Below, piece by piece: positions 41,659 to 52,159 of a DNA stretch of 64,000 nucleotides. The number at the start of each line of letters is the position of its first letter. Position 1 is the first letter of the stretch. The DNA is from Chengkuizengella sediminis (GTDB lineage: Bacteria; Bacillota; Bacilli; Paenibacillales; KCTC-33759), in NCBI RefSeq assembly GCF_010078385.1, contig NZ_SIJC01000003.1, positions 1-64,000 of the forward strand. Reading direction: 5' to 3'. Position numbers and translations under genes: made by a program. The notes below the pieces were generated by a model. The model was not told the origin of the DNA and searched no databases. It saw only the letters and a program-made list of their open reading frames with translations.

Positions 41659-44600
41659 TTAATGATCATATCCATAAGGCGGAGTATCATAGGCTGGAGT
41701 ACCAATTGTAAATGTATAGAAAAAGTCTACGTGACTGCCCGAATTTAAGCCATTCACTGTGTACTCCCATGTACCGCCATTGTTAGAAGTAGCAACATTA
41801 AGTTGACCCCCATTATCCACATTGTAATGTAAGTCTACAAAGTTAGATCCTGCATTTGGTGTAAACTTAAACAGTGCACTTGTTGAATTTAAGTTTTGTA
41901 TTTCAATTGTATAATCATCTGTAACAATAATAGTATTTCCAGATGGAGCATCCGTTGTTACTGTTACTGTATTACTTGAAGCTGATTCATTTCCAGCAGC
42001 ATCCAAAGCTCTCACTGTGTAATTATACGAGGTTGAAGAAGAAAGTCCTGTATCTTGGAAAGAAGTTGAGGATGTTGAACCTACTTCTGATCCATCTCGA
42101 TATACCTTGTATCCTGTAACTCCAACATTATCCGTTGATGCTGACCAAGAAAGATCTACTGTCGTATCTGATTGACCTGTTGAACTTAATGATGGTGTTG
42201 TAGGAGGTGTTGTGTCTGGCTGACCACCGCCTCCAGAGCCAAATGTAAATTGATAATCAGGAGAGTTATATGCTGGCATACCAATGGTATACGTATAGTT
42301 GAAATCAATCAAATCTCCTTGACTCAGTCCAGTAATTGTATATTCCCATACACCACCATTATTAACTGTCCCTACATTGATTTGTCCACCATTGTTGACT
42401 TTATAATGAAAATCAACAAAATTGGATGTTCCTGATGTAGGAGTGAATTTAAATAATGCCGTACTAGCGTTTGTTTCCACCATTTCAATTGTGTAATCGT
42501 TCTCAATAATGACGTTACCAGATCCAACATCACTTGTTGTCGCTTGAACAGCACTACTAGCAGTAGAGGAGTTTCCTGCTGCATCCTTTGCAATGACTGT
42601 GTAACTATACGTCGTATTGGCTGTTAGACCATTATCAGTATAACTCGTAGTAGTTGATGTTCCAGCTAAACTGCCATCTCGATACACTTCATAACCTGTA
42701 ACTCCTTCATTATCTGTAGATGCATTCCAAGATAAACTTACACTATCTGATGTGGTTCCCGTTACCGCTACATTTCCAGGTTGACTTGGAGGCGTCTGAT
42801 CATTTGATTGATCTGTTGTACCTTGAACTGAGCTACTTGCAGTAGATGCATTTCCAGCTCCATCCTTTGCTACTACTGTGTAAGTATAGGTTGTGCTTGC
42901 TGTAAGACCATTATCATTATAAGTTGTTGAATTAGATGTTCCTGCAAAACTGCCATCGCGATACACATCATATCCAGTCACACCCACATTATCTGTAGAT
43001 GCATTCCAAGATAAACTTATACTGCTTGAAGTGCTTCCCGTAACCGTAACATTTGTTGGTTGACTTGGAGGTGTGGTATCCGCTTGCCCATTTCCAGTAT
43101 TAAAGCTATTTGGTTGAACAACAATGGAAGTGCCATCAGAGAAGTTTACTGTTTTCACGCTATTTGACATATTGTAAGCAATATACGTATTAGTATTTCC
43201 TTTTTTAAACACTGCATATAAAGGATAATCTGCTGTAATAGAAGTATCAACTGTTCCAATTGCATTTAAATTATGAATCCAGTGATAAGTATTGGCTTTA
43301 GAATTCCCTGCTTCTGGTGTGAATACATTGGCTCTTGCATTGTATTGACTTAGTGCATCGGCTGGGTCTTCTATCGCTCGATACATCCAAATGAGATCTT
43401 CCCAAGCATCCCAATTCGTACCTTGATTCTCATTAATTAAAGCATTGTAATTCAATTCTGTATAAGCTGGGAATTGCGTTAAATATAACGATCCTGACTG
43501 GAATGGAAGCCAATTGATGCCATGGATTTCTTCAGGGTTCCCAGTCCACCAAACACCATCACCAACGGTTTTTCCTCCCCATAACATACTCGCTGTCTCT
43601 CGATTAAAACCAGCATGATGATTTTCACCCGACACATCAAACCAGTATTCATTAATCGCATTCATTTCCGTTGTATAAAGGTAAATTCCTAAATCACGGA
43701 GAGCCGTATCACCCGTGGCCTCACCCCATAAAATCATTCCTGTCCAAGCATTCATGCCCTCAGAAGAAGATTCATTATTGTTGCCATCTCCAAAGTTGGC
43801 ATTACCTGAAGCCCAAGAATGTCCGGCATAAATATCAAAATTTCTCAAGAAAGGAAACATGGTATCGTTACGATCATCACTCGCAATATCACGAATCAAT
43901 AAATCTACCATACCTCCCCAATTGGATGATGAAGACCAGTTTGAATCTACCCTGGCAATTTCTGCTGCAGAGCGAATAAAATATCCGTAATGAAAATGAT
44001 GGTCATTTAAATCCGTTACAGATCCATAACTATCTGGATAACCAAACATCGTACCCCAATTATCGTTATAATAAAATACTTCAGTACTTCCCAAATTCCC
44101 ACCTGGTTCACTAGCTGTAAACCAATCTTCTAATCTGTCTTTAATCTCATTTCTAAACTGATTCGATGCGGTTGTATCTCCTACTTGGTCTGCTATCGTT
44201 GCTAAAGTAGTCATTTTGCCTAAACGTTTTCCTACCCAATACGTATCAATGAGACCTGAGTAAACCTCACCTTCAGCTTCATTCACGTATCCCGCTAAGA
44301 CAGACATATCATAAGTTCCTAAATCAGGAATAGCTGGTATCACCCCAGTGAACGTCATATTAGTTTGGAATGAATCCCCTTCTGCCACCTTCATCGTTCC
44401 GCGCACTGAATCGTAAGAATAACTCAGTAATGACTTTGAGGTATGTTTCCATTGATGAGGATATAGAGCAAAAATAGTACCTGTTTGAGAGCCTTCCTTT
44501 TGATTTGTTGTATAAGTATAAGTTGTTGTGACCTGACTCGTATTTTCATTGTAAGACCAAGATATCAATGTATCTGTAACATGAGAATATGCATATTGTG

Positions 44601-45345
44601 TAAATTTATTTAGTGTTGATGTTGAATTGTCTGGAAGCGCGGCAATTGAAAAGTAATCGTTTCCATTTAAGTTGTTCGTTAAAGTGGAACTTCCAATTCC
44701 TGACCATGTGGAACCAGAAGGACCAAATAAAGCATAATGTCTATTATTAATCGTAATTCCTAAGACAGGACTGTTAGCATTTCCAGACCATACCGATGGC
44801 GTACCCGGAAACGTTAATCTAGGATTCCCACCTGAATAAGTAAAATAAACATATGGAGATCCATGACCATAAGATACTTTCATCGTATTTGAACCACTTG
44901 CAAATAAATTGCTAACAAACCAATCACTATAACTATCTACTTTTGTATCTGGGAACGCACCAACATTACTATGCCCAACTGTAAAGTCGTTCCCATCTAC
45001 TTCCCCCATCCAGCCTTTAATAAATCCATTTAAACCTTCAATTTCTGGAGAAGGGTTAAAAATTCTTAAGCCTCCTGATTGATTCCATACAGCTAGTGGA
45101 TGTGGATATTGCCTTTCAGAGTAAGCCTGAAAAGCTGTTGAGCTCCACCAGTCGTTTGTTGGCATAGGTCCCGTAACATTCGAAGTTTTATATATCGCTG
45201 ATTGTATATTCGTTGCGCCTGGGGGTAAGATGTCGGAATAACTTCCTTGACCTACATTCACTTCACCATTAAAACCTAAAGATGTTAATGGAAAAACAAC
45301 AAGAATAAGGGATAATGACAATAAAATCATACTTAACTTTTTCAA
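41659..45345 (-). CDS. Secreted endo-beta-1,3-glucanase, GH81, with FN3 and CBM56-like modules
   Basis: This protein of about 1228 residues starts at TTG 45345 after GGGAGG and has a signal peptide (1-25). Residues about 30-730 form a GH81 catalytic domain: PMPTNDWWSS near the start, HFHYGYFIRSAAEIARVD, and GNNNESSSEGMNAWTGMILW with the catalytic acidic residues. Two fibronectin type III domains follow (about 760-945), then a CBM56-like module (TALFKFTPTSGTSNFVDFHY), a third FN3 and a second CBM56-like module that ends the protein. The enzyme cleaves laminarin/curdlan-type 1,3-glucans of fungi and algae. Three palindromes including two cre boxes precede it, so glucose repression is expected. 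Confidence 0.9.
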   Translation of the reverse strand: MKKLSMILLSLSLILVVFPLTSLGFNGEVNVGQGSYSDILPPGATNIQSAIYKTSNVTGPMPTNDWWSSTAFQAYSERQYPHPLAVWNQSGGLRIFNPSPEIEGLNGFIKGWMGEVDGNDFTVGHSNVGAFPDTKVDSYSDWFVSNLFASGSNTMKVSYGHGSPYVYFTYSGGNPRLTFPGTPSVWSGNANSPVLGITINNRHYALFGPSGSTWSGIGSSTLTNNLNGNDYFSIAALPDNSTSTLNKFTQYAYSHVTDTLISWSYNENTSQVTTTYTYTTNQKEGSQTGTIFALYPHQWKHTSKSLLSYSYDSVRGTMKVAEGDSFQTNMTFTGVIPAIPDLGTYDMSVLAGYVNEAEGEVYSGLIDTYWVGKRLGKMTTLATIADQVGDTTASNQFRNEIKDRLEDWFTASEPGGNLGSTEVFYYNDNWGTMFGYPDSYGSVTDLNDHHFHYGYFIRSAAEIARVDSNWSSSSNWGGMVDLLIRDIASDDRNDTMFPFLRNFDIYAGHSWASGNANFGDGNNNESSSEGMNAWTGMILWGEATGDTALRDLGIYLYTTEMNAINEYWFDVSGENHHAGFNRETASMLWGGKTVGDGVWWTGNPEEIHGINWLPFQSGSLYLTQFPAYTELNYNALINENQGTNWDAWEDLIWMYRAIEDPADALSQYNARANVFTPEAGNSKANTYHWIHNLNAIGTVDTSITADYPLYAVFKKGNTNTYIAYNMSNSVKTVNFSDGTSIVVQPNSFNTGNGQADTTPPSQPTNVTVTGSTSSSISLSWNASTDNVGVTGYDVYRDGSFAGTSNSTTYNDNGLTASTTYTYTVVAKDGAGNASTASSSVQGTTDQSNDQTPPSQPGNVAVTGTTSDSVSLSWNASTDNEGVTGYEVYRDGSLAGTSTTTSYTDNGLTANTTYSYTVIAKDAAGNSSTASSAVQATTSDVGSGNVIIENDYTIEMVETNASTALFKFTPTSGTSNFVDFHYKVNNGGQINVGTVNNGGVWEYTITGLSQGDLIDFNYTYTIGMPAYNSPDYQFTFGSGGGGQPDTTPPTTPSLSSTGQSDTTVDLSWSASTDNVGVTGYKVYRDGSEVGSTSSTSFQDTGLSSSTSYNYTVRALDAAGNESASSNTVTVTTDAPSGNTIIVTDDYTIEIQNLNSTSALFKFTPNAGSNFVDLHYNVDNGGQLNVATSNNGGTWEYTVNGLNSGSHVDFFYTFTIGTPAYDTPPYGYDH

Positions 45346-45383
45346 ATATATACCTCCCAAAAAATTTGAATTTAACTACCTAT

Positions 45384-45397
45384 TGAAATCGATTTCA
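45384..45397. promoter_or_regulatory. cre box 1 (CcpA) within a 20-bp palindrome
   Basis: TGAAATCGATTTCA fits the cre consensus TGWAANCGNTNWCA at every position. It lies inside the perfect palindrome TATTGAAATCGATTTCAATA (45381-45400), just upstream of the GH81 ribosome binding site, so a bound repressor would act as a roadblock. A LacI-type local regulator is an alternative. Confidence 0.6.
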
Positions 45398-45486
45398 ATA
45401 CTGTGTTAAAGCTGCATTCACCTCTTTCTTATCAAATTCTTAGTAGGTTTCTCATTACTTGGAGTTATACGATTACGTATACAAAA

Positions 45487-45500
45487 TGTAATCGTTTACA
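45487..45500. promoter_or_regulatory. cre box 2 (CcpA)
   Basis: TGTAATCGTTTACA also fits TGWAANCGNTNWCA at every position. It lies next to a second dyad, ATACGATTACGTAT, around 45469-45482. Confidence 0.55.
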
Positions 45501-45518
45501 ACATGTTTTTATTTATAG

Positions 45519-45545
45519 TATACAGTAACTTATAGTGACTGTATA
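45519..45545. promoter_or_regulatory. Dyad overlapping the probable GH81 promoter
   Basis: TATACAGT at one end and ACTGTATA at the other, around a centre with partial symmetry, make a 27-bp inverted repeat. On the minus strand it contains TATACT, a plausible -10 element. Confidence 0.45.
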
Positions 45546-45587
45546 TGAAAAATATGCTAAAAAAAAGAAAAATTTTAAAATTTAAAG

Positions 45588-46778
45588 TCATGGAGTGTTC
45601 ACGGATTTTTTATACATAGGCTGTTCAGATTTAGTCGTATTCTGCTGTCTGAAAGATACCACCGCTATCAATAATAAAAACAAAACAAAGGCTACGATAT
45701 GGAAAAAGCTGATTGATTTAAAATATTGAATGATAATACCTCCAAAATAAGGTCCTGCTAAGCTGCCTACACTATAAGCTACACCACATAACAAATTCCC
45801 CGCGGGCAACAAATTTTTAGGTAATAAATCAGTCATATAACTTATCCCTAATGAAAAGGTTGATCCAACAACCATTCCAGCGATAAATAAACAAATTGTC
45901 AGTGCAGATAATGAGTGCTCTAGTAAACTAGCAATTGAAAAGCTAATCATCCCTAGCAATAAAATCGTAATTAATACATTTCTTCTACCAACCTTGTCAC
46001 TTAACATCCCAAGGGGAAGCTGAAATACGATCGCACCCAGAGCAAATGCAAAAAGTAGAAAAGATATATTTTCAACATCAAACCCTATGCGAAGTCCATA
46101 CACTGGAAAACTCCCATTCAACGAAGCCTCTAAAAAGCCATACCCAAGTGGAGGTAGAATGGCTACCCATCCATATTTCCATGCTTTTGAAAATCGATTC
46201 ATCATTTCTCTAAACGAATCGGACTCATTCGTTTGCTCTGGATGTTCATTCTTTAATATGAAAATCAACATCCAAGCTATAAAACATAATAAGGAAGACA
46301 ACATAAAAGGGAGTGCCTCACTGATTTGAACGAGAGGTGTCATTAAAGGTCCAACTGCTAACCCAATGCCAAAGGAAAGCCCATATAATGAGATATTCCG
46401 ACCACGTTTATTGGCTGCTGATGTTGTAGTAATCCATGTTTGTGTTGAAAAATGAAGAGCATGATCACCAATACCGATGATGAAACGTAACACAAACCAA
46501 AACCAAAATGTTTTCCATAACGGAAATAGTGCCAAGGATACGATAATGAGCAAACCTCCAAAAATAATAATTGGTTTATACCCATATTTCCTTAGTTGGG
46601 GTTCCATAAAAGGTGTAATAAATAAAATCCCAATATATAATGCAGCTGCGTTCAGCCCATTAATAGAAGAAGAAACACCATCATTTTCAAATATAATTGC
46701 AATTAAAGGAAGTAGTAATCCTTGATTAAATCCTGATATGGCTACAATGCCAATGAGTATCCAAAATCGAAAGTTCAT
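45588..46778 (-). CDS. MFS transporter, 12 transmembrane segments
   Basis: This 396-residue integral membrane protein has about twelve hydrophobic segments split by a charged loop after segment 6 (KNEHPEQTNESDSFREMMNR). The second half has LSDKVGRRNV, a variant of the family motif G-x-L-x-D-x-x-G-R-(K/R), and LPLGMLSD before it. The ribosome binding site AGGAC precedes ATG 46778. Related Bacillus proteins are drug or sugar-efflux-type permeases. The substrate cannot be told. It is convergent to nothing, and the GH81 promoter lies downstream of its stop. Confidence 0.85.
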   Translation of the reverse strand: MNFRFWILIGIVAISGFNQGLLLPLIAIIFENDGVSSSINGLNAAALYIGILFITPFMEPQLRKYGYKPIIIFGGLLIIVSLALFPLWKTFWFWFVLRFIIGIGDHALHFSTQTWITTTSAANKRGRNISLYGLSFGIGLAVGPLMTPLVQISEALPFMLSSLLCFIAWMLIFILKNEHPEQTNESDSFREMMNRFSKAWKYGWVAILPPLGYGFLEASLNGSFPVYGLRIGFDVENISFLLFAFALGAIVFQLPLGMLSDKVGRRNVLITILLLGMISFSIASLLEHSLSALTICLFIAGMVVGSTFSLGISYMTDLLPKNLLPAGNLLCGVAYSVGSLAGPYFGGIIIQYFKSISFFHIVAFVLFLLLIAVVSFRQQNTTKSEQPMYKKSVNTP

Positions 46779-46843
46779 AAGTTTGTCCTCGTATTACTAT
46801 TAGTTAATTTCAGTGTAGTTAATATCATTCTTTTTTGAAATAT

Positions 46844-47479
46844 TTATATAGAATGATCAATATATTGCTGTTCACCTTGTGTAACTTTACCTTGTCCTTG
46901 TGTAAAATCAACCATATTTGCGATGAACTGTTCTAATTCAACAGCTAGTGGTAAACATACAAGAGTTACTTTATCTGTAAACAGAATATCCTTTATCATC
47001 ATATCACGATTACGTAATTCATTCTCCACTTTTCCATGCCAAGTATAATCCACTTCTACGTTAACTTCTTGGTGAAGTTTCTTGGTGATGGGTTGTGACG
47101 CTTCAATTCCAACAACCGCTCCCTCTGTATAAGCTCGAATAAGACCGCCAGCTCCAAGCATAATTCCACCATAATATCGTGTCACAACTACTGCAATATT
47201 TTTCAAACCTTGATTTTTAATCACTTCTAAAATGGGTCTTCCAGCGGTTCCACTTGGTTCCCCATCATCTGACTGTTTCTGAAATTGATCCCTCTCTCCA
47301 ACAATATAAGCAAAACAGTTATGTGTTGCAGCAGAATGTTCTTTTCGAATTTTAGCAATAAACTCAATCGCTTTTTCTTCAGATGTTACTGGTGTTGCAT
47401 GTCCAATAAACCTAGATTTTTTGATGACAACTTCTGCTGAACCTGATTGTTTCAATGTTTTATATGAATCTAATTCCAT
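46844..47479 (-). CDS. YigZ/IMPACT-family protein
   Basis: This protein of about 211 residues starts at ATG 47479, because AAGGAGG is too close to the first ATG (47485). The N-terminal UPF0029 domain has KKSRFIGHATPVTSEEKAIE, ATHNCFAYIVG, SDDGEPSGTAGRPILEVI and VVVTRYYGGIMLGAGGLIRA, the family signature. The C-terminal ferredoxin-like domain (DUF1949) follows. B. subtilis YvyE is of this type. The role is not well known; eukaryotic IMPACT regulates translation. A terminator separates it from pgi. Confidence 0.9.
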   Translation of the reverse strand: MELDSYKTLKQSGSAEVVIKKSRFIGHATPVTSEEKAIEFIAKIRKEHSAATHNCFAYIVGERDQFQKQSDDGEPSGTAGRPILEVIKNQGLKNIAVVVTRYYGGIMLGAGGLIRAYTEGAVVGIEASQPITKKLHQEVNVEVDYTWHGKVENELRNRDMMIKDILFTDKVTLVCLPLAVELEQFIANMVDFTQGQGKVTQGEQQYIDHSI

Positions 47480-47504
47480 CTGCATAACCTCCTTTTCATC
47501 AAAA

Positions 47505-47528
47505 AGCAGTCCACAAGAGTGAACTGCT
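47505..47528 (-). terminator. Terminator after pgi
   Basis: On the minus strand AGCAGT-CAC pairs with GTG-ACTGCT and is followed by TTTTTGATG. Confidence 0.55.
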
Positions 47529-47578
47529 CCATAAGTATGTTAAAAAAGAAAAATTTCTTAAGAAACCTCTCAAACCTT

Positions 47579-48931
47579 TTATTCAGTTAGACGGGATTCT
47601 AATTCCTCTTTTTCTTTTTCAAACCCTGGTTTCCCTAATAAAGCAAACATATTTTTCTTATATGCTTCTACCCCAGGTTGATCAAATGGATTTACACCCA
47701 TTAGATATCCGCTAATACCGCACGCTTTTTCAAAAAAGTATGCTAAGTAACCAAACCAATAAGGAGAAATCTCAGGAATCGTTACGATTAAGTTAGGCAC
47801 TCCACCATCTGTATGTGCTAACATCGTACCTTGAAACGCCTTTTTGTTTACAAAATCAATCGTTTTGCCAGTTAAAAAGTTTAATCCGTCTAAGTTATCT
47901 TTATCTGCTTTGATTTCGATTTCAGCAGTTGGCTTTTCAACTTGAATAACCGTTTCAAACAGGTTTCTAGTTCCTTCTTGAATAAATTGTCCCATGGAGT
48001 GAAGATCAGCAGAGAAATCTACGGATGCTGGGTAAATCCCTTTGTGGTCTTTTCCTTCGCTTTCTCCGTACAACTGCTTCCACCATTCAGAAACATAATG
48101 TAGTGAAGGTTCATAATTTACCAAAATTTCAATCGCTTTACCTTTGCGATATAAAGCATTTCTTACAGCTGCATACTGATAACTTAAATTTTCTTTTAGA
48201 TTTGGATTGCTAAATTCCTTCTGTGCTTCAGTAGCACCATTCATCATGTCTTCAATATCAATGCCCGCCGTTGCAATCGGTAATAATCCTACTGCCGTTA
48301 ATACGGAATATCTTCCACCAACATCATCAGGAATGACAAAAGTTTCATAACCTTCTTCTGTAGATAGCTTTTTCAAAGCTCCTTTTTCCTTATCTGTTGT
48401 TGCATAAATACGGCTGCGTGCTTCCTCTTTACCATATTTATTTTCTAGTACTTCTCTAAAAATACGGAATGCAATTGCTGGCTCCGTTGTAGTACCAGAT
48501 TTAGAAATAACATTTACTGAAAAATCACGATCACCGATAAGCTCCAATAAATGTGTGATATATGTAGAACTGATATTATTCCCTGCAAAGTAAACCTCAG
48601 GTGTTTTACGAGCGTCCTTTGTAAGGTTGTTATAAAAACTGTGCGATAACATTTCAATCGCAGCTCTTGCACCTAAATAAGAGCCACCGATTCCAATGAC
48701 TATTAGTACTTCTGAATCGGATTGGATCTTTGCTGCCGCTTTCCTAATTCGTGAGAATTCTTCTTTGTCATAATTTGTAGGTAGATCAATCCAACCTAAG
48801 TAATCAGATCCTGCGCCAGTTTTTTCATGGAGCTGATTGTGTGCTAATTGCACAGCGTTTTCTAAATAATCCACTTCGTGTTGCTGTAAGTATGGTTGTG
48901 CGTTACTGTAATCAAATTGAAGCTTTTTCAA
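47579..48931 (-). CDS. pgi: Glucose-6-phosphate isomerase
   Basis: This 450-residue enzyme starts at TTG 48931 after GGAGGAGA. Family marks are [57 protein letters not shown], the signature [14 protein letters not shown] and the C-terminal [20 protein letters not shown]. It interconverts glucose 6-phosphate and fructose 6-phosphate. The length is that of the Bacillus enzyme. It sits next to xylose genes and so links pentose entry with glycolysis, but probably as a separate transcript. Confidence 0.95.
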   Translation of the reverse strand: MKKLQFDYSNAQPYLQQHEVDYLENAVQLAHNQLHEKTGAGSDYLGWIDLPTNYDKEEFSRIRKAAAKIQSDSEVLIVIGIGGSYLGARAAIEMLSHSFYNNLTKDARKTPEVYFAGNNISSTYITHLLELIGDRDFSVNVISKSGTTTEPAIAFRIFREVLENKYGKEEARSRIYATTDKEKGALKKLSTEEGYETFVIPDDVGGRYSVLTAVGLLPIATAGIDIEDMMNGATEAQKEFSNPNLKENLSYQYAAVRNALYRKGKAIEILVNYEPSLHYVSEWWKQLYGESEGKDHKGIYPASVDFSADLHSMGQFIQEGTRNLFETVIQVEKPTAEIEIKADKDNLDGLNFLTGKTIDFVNKKAFQGTMLAHTDGGVPNLIVTIPEISPYWFGYLAYFFEKACGISGYLMGVNPFDQPGVEAYKKNMFALLGKPGFEKEKEELESRLTE

Positions 48932-49046
48932 ACTATTCTCCTCCTATTCAATCTAACTTTTTTATCGTTTTTCTCTACCTTTAAGCATACTTTAAATAAC
49001 AGGTTTATTGCAAGAGTAGTGTGCTAACCATATTAAACTCACTATT

Positions 49047-50543
49047 CTAAGCTCTAAAAGGTTTAAGTTTTTCATTCAATTCCTTAGTCTGAGGATAAAT
49101 AGCTGTAAATACTTCATATAATTGTTCATATTTGTTTACATGATCGTCAATAGGTTGAAAGCTTTTTGAAATTTGAATGAACTGATTTGAACAATCCTCT
49201 AAAGAAGTAAACCACTCACAACCAAGTGCTGCTAACATTGCTGCCCCCATACCTGGTCCTTGTTCATTTTCTAACTTGAATATTTCGGTGTTAAAAATAT
49301 CGGCTTGCATCTGTAGCCAACTATCGTTTTTAGCTCCGCCGCCTATCGATATCATTTTATCCACTTTTTTCCCAGCATTTCTAAACAAGGTTATCGATTC
49401 ATTTAAAGAAAATGTGATGCCCTCCATTATGGATCGGACAAAATCATCTCTCTTATGCGAGCTATCCATACCAATAAAACTACCACGGATCACAGCATCT
49501 GCATGAGGTGTACGTTCACCCACTAAATAAGGTGTAAATAAAAGGCCGTTAGCTCCTATAGGTACATTAATAACATTTTCCACCACATCTTCAAAACTTT
49601 CAGAAGAAGCAAAAGTGTCTTTAAACCAGCTTAAGCTGTGTCCTGCTGAAAGGGTAACACCCATCACATAGTATGCATCTTCTTTACCATGATTAAAGAA
49701 GTGAACCTTTCCCTCAACATCCCTGTTGCGATCTTCCTCATAAGATAAAATCACACCAGAAGTTCCAATGCTGCATAAACCTACACCTTGTGTTAAAATT
49801 CCAGCACCAATTGCTCCACATGCATTATCTGCCCCACCGGCAAAGATTTTCGTCTTCTGGTTTAAACCTGTTTGTTCAACAATTTCCGGCAATAGATTCC
49901 CTACAAAGGCGTGAGACTCTACTAATGGAGGACATAGATCAATATCTACATTTAAAATTTCACAAATTTCCTTACTCCACTCTTTATTCACAACATCTAA
50001 TAATAAAGTGCCTGCTGCATCAGAATAATCCATATGAATTTGTCCCGTTAAACGATATCTCAAATAATCCTTAGGTAATAAAAATACTGTCGCTTTTTCA
50101 TAAAACTCAGGTTGGTTTTCTTGTACCCATAAAATTTTAGGCACTGTAAAACCTTCTAGTGCAGGATTCTTAGTAACTTTTAATAACTTTTCTCCAAGTT
50201 TTTCTTTGATCTCATCACATTGTTTCGTCGTCCTAGTATCGTTCCAAAGAATCGCATTTCGAATGACTTCATGATGTTCATCTAATAAAACCAACCCATG
50301 CATTTGCCCTGAAAAGCTAATTCCTTCTATATCTTCAGTACTAACATTAACATGATCAACCAATTCCTTTAATGCTAAAATGGTTTGTTTTACCCAATCC
50401 TCAGGGTTTTGTTCGCTATATCCTGACTTTTCCTGTATCAATGGATATTCCTTAGCGCTTTCAGCATAAACTTCTCCTGCTTGATTCACTAATAAAACCT
50501 TCACTGCACTGGTACCTAAATCAACACCAACAACATACTTCAT
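49047..50543 (-). CDS. xylB: Xylulokinase
   Basis: This 498-residue protein of the FGGY carbohydrate kinase family follows TAGGAGGA with ATG 50543. It has VVGVDLGTSAVKVLLVNQAG at the N-terminus, then GISFSGQMHGLVLLD and ILWNDTRTTKQCDEI. The mid-domain has IFAGGADNACGAIGAGI, and the C-terminal domain has GGGAKNDSWLQMQADIFN. It phosphorylates D-xylulose made by XylA. It lies 120 bp after xylA, with a hairpin at 50601-50628 in the gap that may reduce its expression relative to xylA. Confidence 0.95.
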   Translation of the reverse strand: MKYVVGVDLGTSAVKVLLVNQAGEVYAESAKEYPLIQEKSGYSEQNPEDWVKQTILALKELVDHVNVSTEDIEGISFSGQMHGLVLLDEHHEVIRNAILWNDTRTTKQCDEIKEKLGEKLLKVTKNPALEGFTVPKILWVQENQPEFYEKATVFLLPKDYLRYRLTGQIHMDYSDAAGTLLLDVVNKEWSKEICEILNVDIDLCPPLVESHAFVGNLLPEIVEQTGLNQKTKIFAGGADNACGAIGAGILTQGVGLCSIGTSGVILSYEEDRNRDVEGKVHFFNHGKEDAYYVMGVTLSAGHSLSWFKDTFASSESFEDVVENVINVPIGANGLLFTPYLVGERTPHADAVIRGSFIGMDSSHKRDDFVRSIMEGITFSLNESITLFRNAGKKVDKMISIGGGAKNDSWLQMQADIFNTEIFKLENEQGPGMGAAMLAALGCEWFTSLEDCSNQFIQISKSFQPIDDHVNKYEQLYEVFTAIYPQTKELNEKLKPFRA

Positions 50544-50600
50544 CCAATTATTCCTCCTAACCCATCAAATACAGCTCATTACCATCCTATTGTAATCATA

Positions 50601-50628
50601 AAACTCCCTCTGTTAATAAAGGGAGTTT
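50601..50628. terminator. Hairpin between xylA and xylB
   Basis: AAACTCCCT pairs with AGGGAGTTT across about 10 bases, and TTATG follows on the minus strand. It may be an attenuating terminator or an mRNA-stabilising stem within the xylAB transcript. Confidence 0.5.
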
Positions 50629-50663
50629 ACGTTTATCAGTGATCGCTATCTACACATATTAAA

Positions 50664-51971
50664 TTAAAAAATATATTCATTCAAGATTCCGCGAAGTTGT
50701 TCTAATCGACCTGATTTATTTTTGGTTTCGCTATTTTGTAAAGCATATTGTTCAAGTGTGTGGAAGTTCGCTTTACCAGAAACGACATCTAAACCAATGC
50801 CACTTTTAAAGCTATCATAACGATTTTCAATCACATCATCTAGAACGCGTTCTTCAATTAATTTTCCAGCTGATTTCAATCCTCTTGCAAAACTGTCCAT
50901 ACCTGCAATATGTGCATAAAATAAGTCCTCGGGATCCATAGATGCTCTTCTAACTTTTGCATCAAAATTCACTCCACCTGATCCTAATCCGTCATTTTTA
51001 AGAATTTCATACATAGCTAGGGTTACAGAATATAAATCAGTTGGAAATTCATCTGTATCCCACCCTAGTAATAAGTCGCCTTGATTGGCATCAATCGAAC
51101 CAAGCATGCCATTGATTCGAGCTACTCTTAATTCATGTTCAAACGTATGACCAGCTAAAGTCGCATGATTCGCTTCTAAGTTTAATTTAAAGTGATTCTG
51201 TAAATCGTATTTTTGTAAAAAGGCAATCGTAGTAGCTGCATCAAAATCATATTGATGTTTTGAAGGTTCTTTTGGTTTTGGTTCAATTAAAAATTGTCCT
51301 GTAAATCCAATTTCCTTCGCATAGTCAATTGCCATATGATAAAATCTTGCTAGATTATCCAACTCAAATTCCATGTCTGTATATAATAAGGATTCATATC
51401 CTTCACGTCCACCCCAGAACACATAGTTTTCTGATCCTAGTTGAACTGCTGTTTCAAGCCCCTTCTTCACTTGTGCTGCAGCATAAGCATATACATCTGC
51501 ATTGTTTGTCGTTGCTGCTCCATGAACAAATCTTGGATTTGTAAACATATTCGCTGTATTCCATAATAACTTCACATTACTTGTTTTCATTTGGTCTTGT
51601 ATTTCATTCACGATTTGATCTAAAATTTCGTTTGTTTCTTTTAAACTGTTTCCTTCTGGCGAAATATCTCGATCATGAAAACAGAAATATGGCATCCCTA
51701 ATTTTTCAAAAAACTCAAATGCTGCCTCTACTCTTGCTTTTGCCAAACTCACACCGCTATGACTATTCCAAGGACGCAGCATCGTTTCAGAACCAAAAGG
51801 ATCAGCACCTGTTCCTGTAAACGTATGCCAATAGGAGCATGCAAACCTGAGATGCTCTTCCATTGTTTTACCCAATACAACTTCAGCAGCATCATAGTGT
51901 TTAAAAGCAAATGGATTCTTGGAATCTTTTCCTTCAAACTGAATTTTCGGAACGTTATTAAATATACTCAT
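50664..51971 (-). CDS. xylA: Xylose isomerase
   Basis: This protein of about 435 residues starts at ATG 51971 (the TTG six bases earlier is too near the ribosome binding site GGAGGGG). It is a class II enzyme: [38 protein letters not shown] with the catalytic histidine, [39 protein letters not shown] and [19 protein letters not shown], which hold the metal ligands. It converts D-xylose to D-xylulose. It is divergent from xylR, with an operator candidate between them. Confidence 0.95.
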   Translation of the reverse strand: MSIFNNVPKIQFEGKDSKNPFAFKHYDAAEVVLGKTMEEHLRFACSYWHTFTGTGADPFGSETMLRPWNSHSGVSLAKARVEAAFEFFEKLGMPYFCFHDRDISPEGNSLKETNEILDQIVNEIQDQMKTSNVKLLWNTANMFTNPRFVHGAATTNNADVYAYAAAQVKKGLETAVQLGSENYVFWGGREGYESLLYTDMEFELDNLARFYHMAIDYAKEIGFTGQFLIEPKPKEPSKHQYDFDAATTIAFLQKYDLQNHFKLNLEANHATLAGHTFEHELRVARINGMLGSIDANQGDLLLGWDTDEFPTDLYSVTLAMYEILKNDGLGSGGVNFDAKVRRASMDPEDLFYAHIAGMDSFARGLKSAGKLIEERVLDDVIENRYDSFKSGIGLDVVSGKANFHTLEQYALQNSETKNKSGRLEQLRGILNEYIF

Positions 51972-52073
51972 ATTCAAAACCCCTCCATCACATTTTAGTA
52001 TGATTTATTTATATAGTGATTTAATGTTTGTTTTTTGATGTACTTTTGATGATTTTATTTTATCATCAAAAAT

Positions 52074-52098
52074 TCACTTTGTCTATTCACTAAACAAA
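52074..52098. promoter_or_regulatory. Candidate XylR operator between xylA and xylR
   Basis: ACTTTGT and ACAAAGT are inverted around about 11 bases. Bacillus XylR operators have TTTGTT/AACAAA half-sites, so the match is reasonable but not exact. A second dyad, TGATGAT with ATCATCA, lies about 25 bases nearer to xylA. Confidence 0.45.
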
Positions 52099-52159
52099 GT
52101 TGTATATTTTCCTTCCATTTCATGTTAATATTAATGAATATCTAACTTTGAGGTGTATT

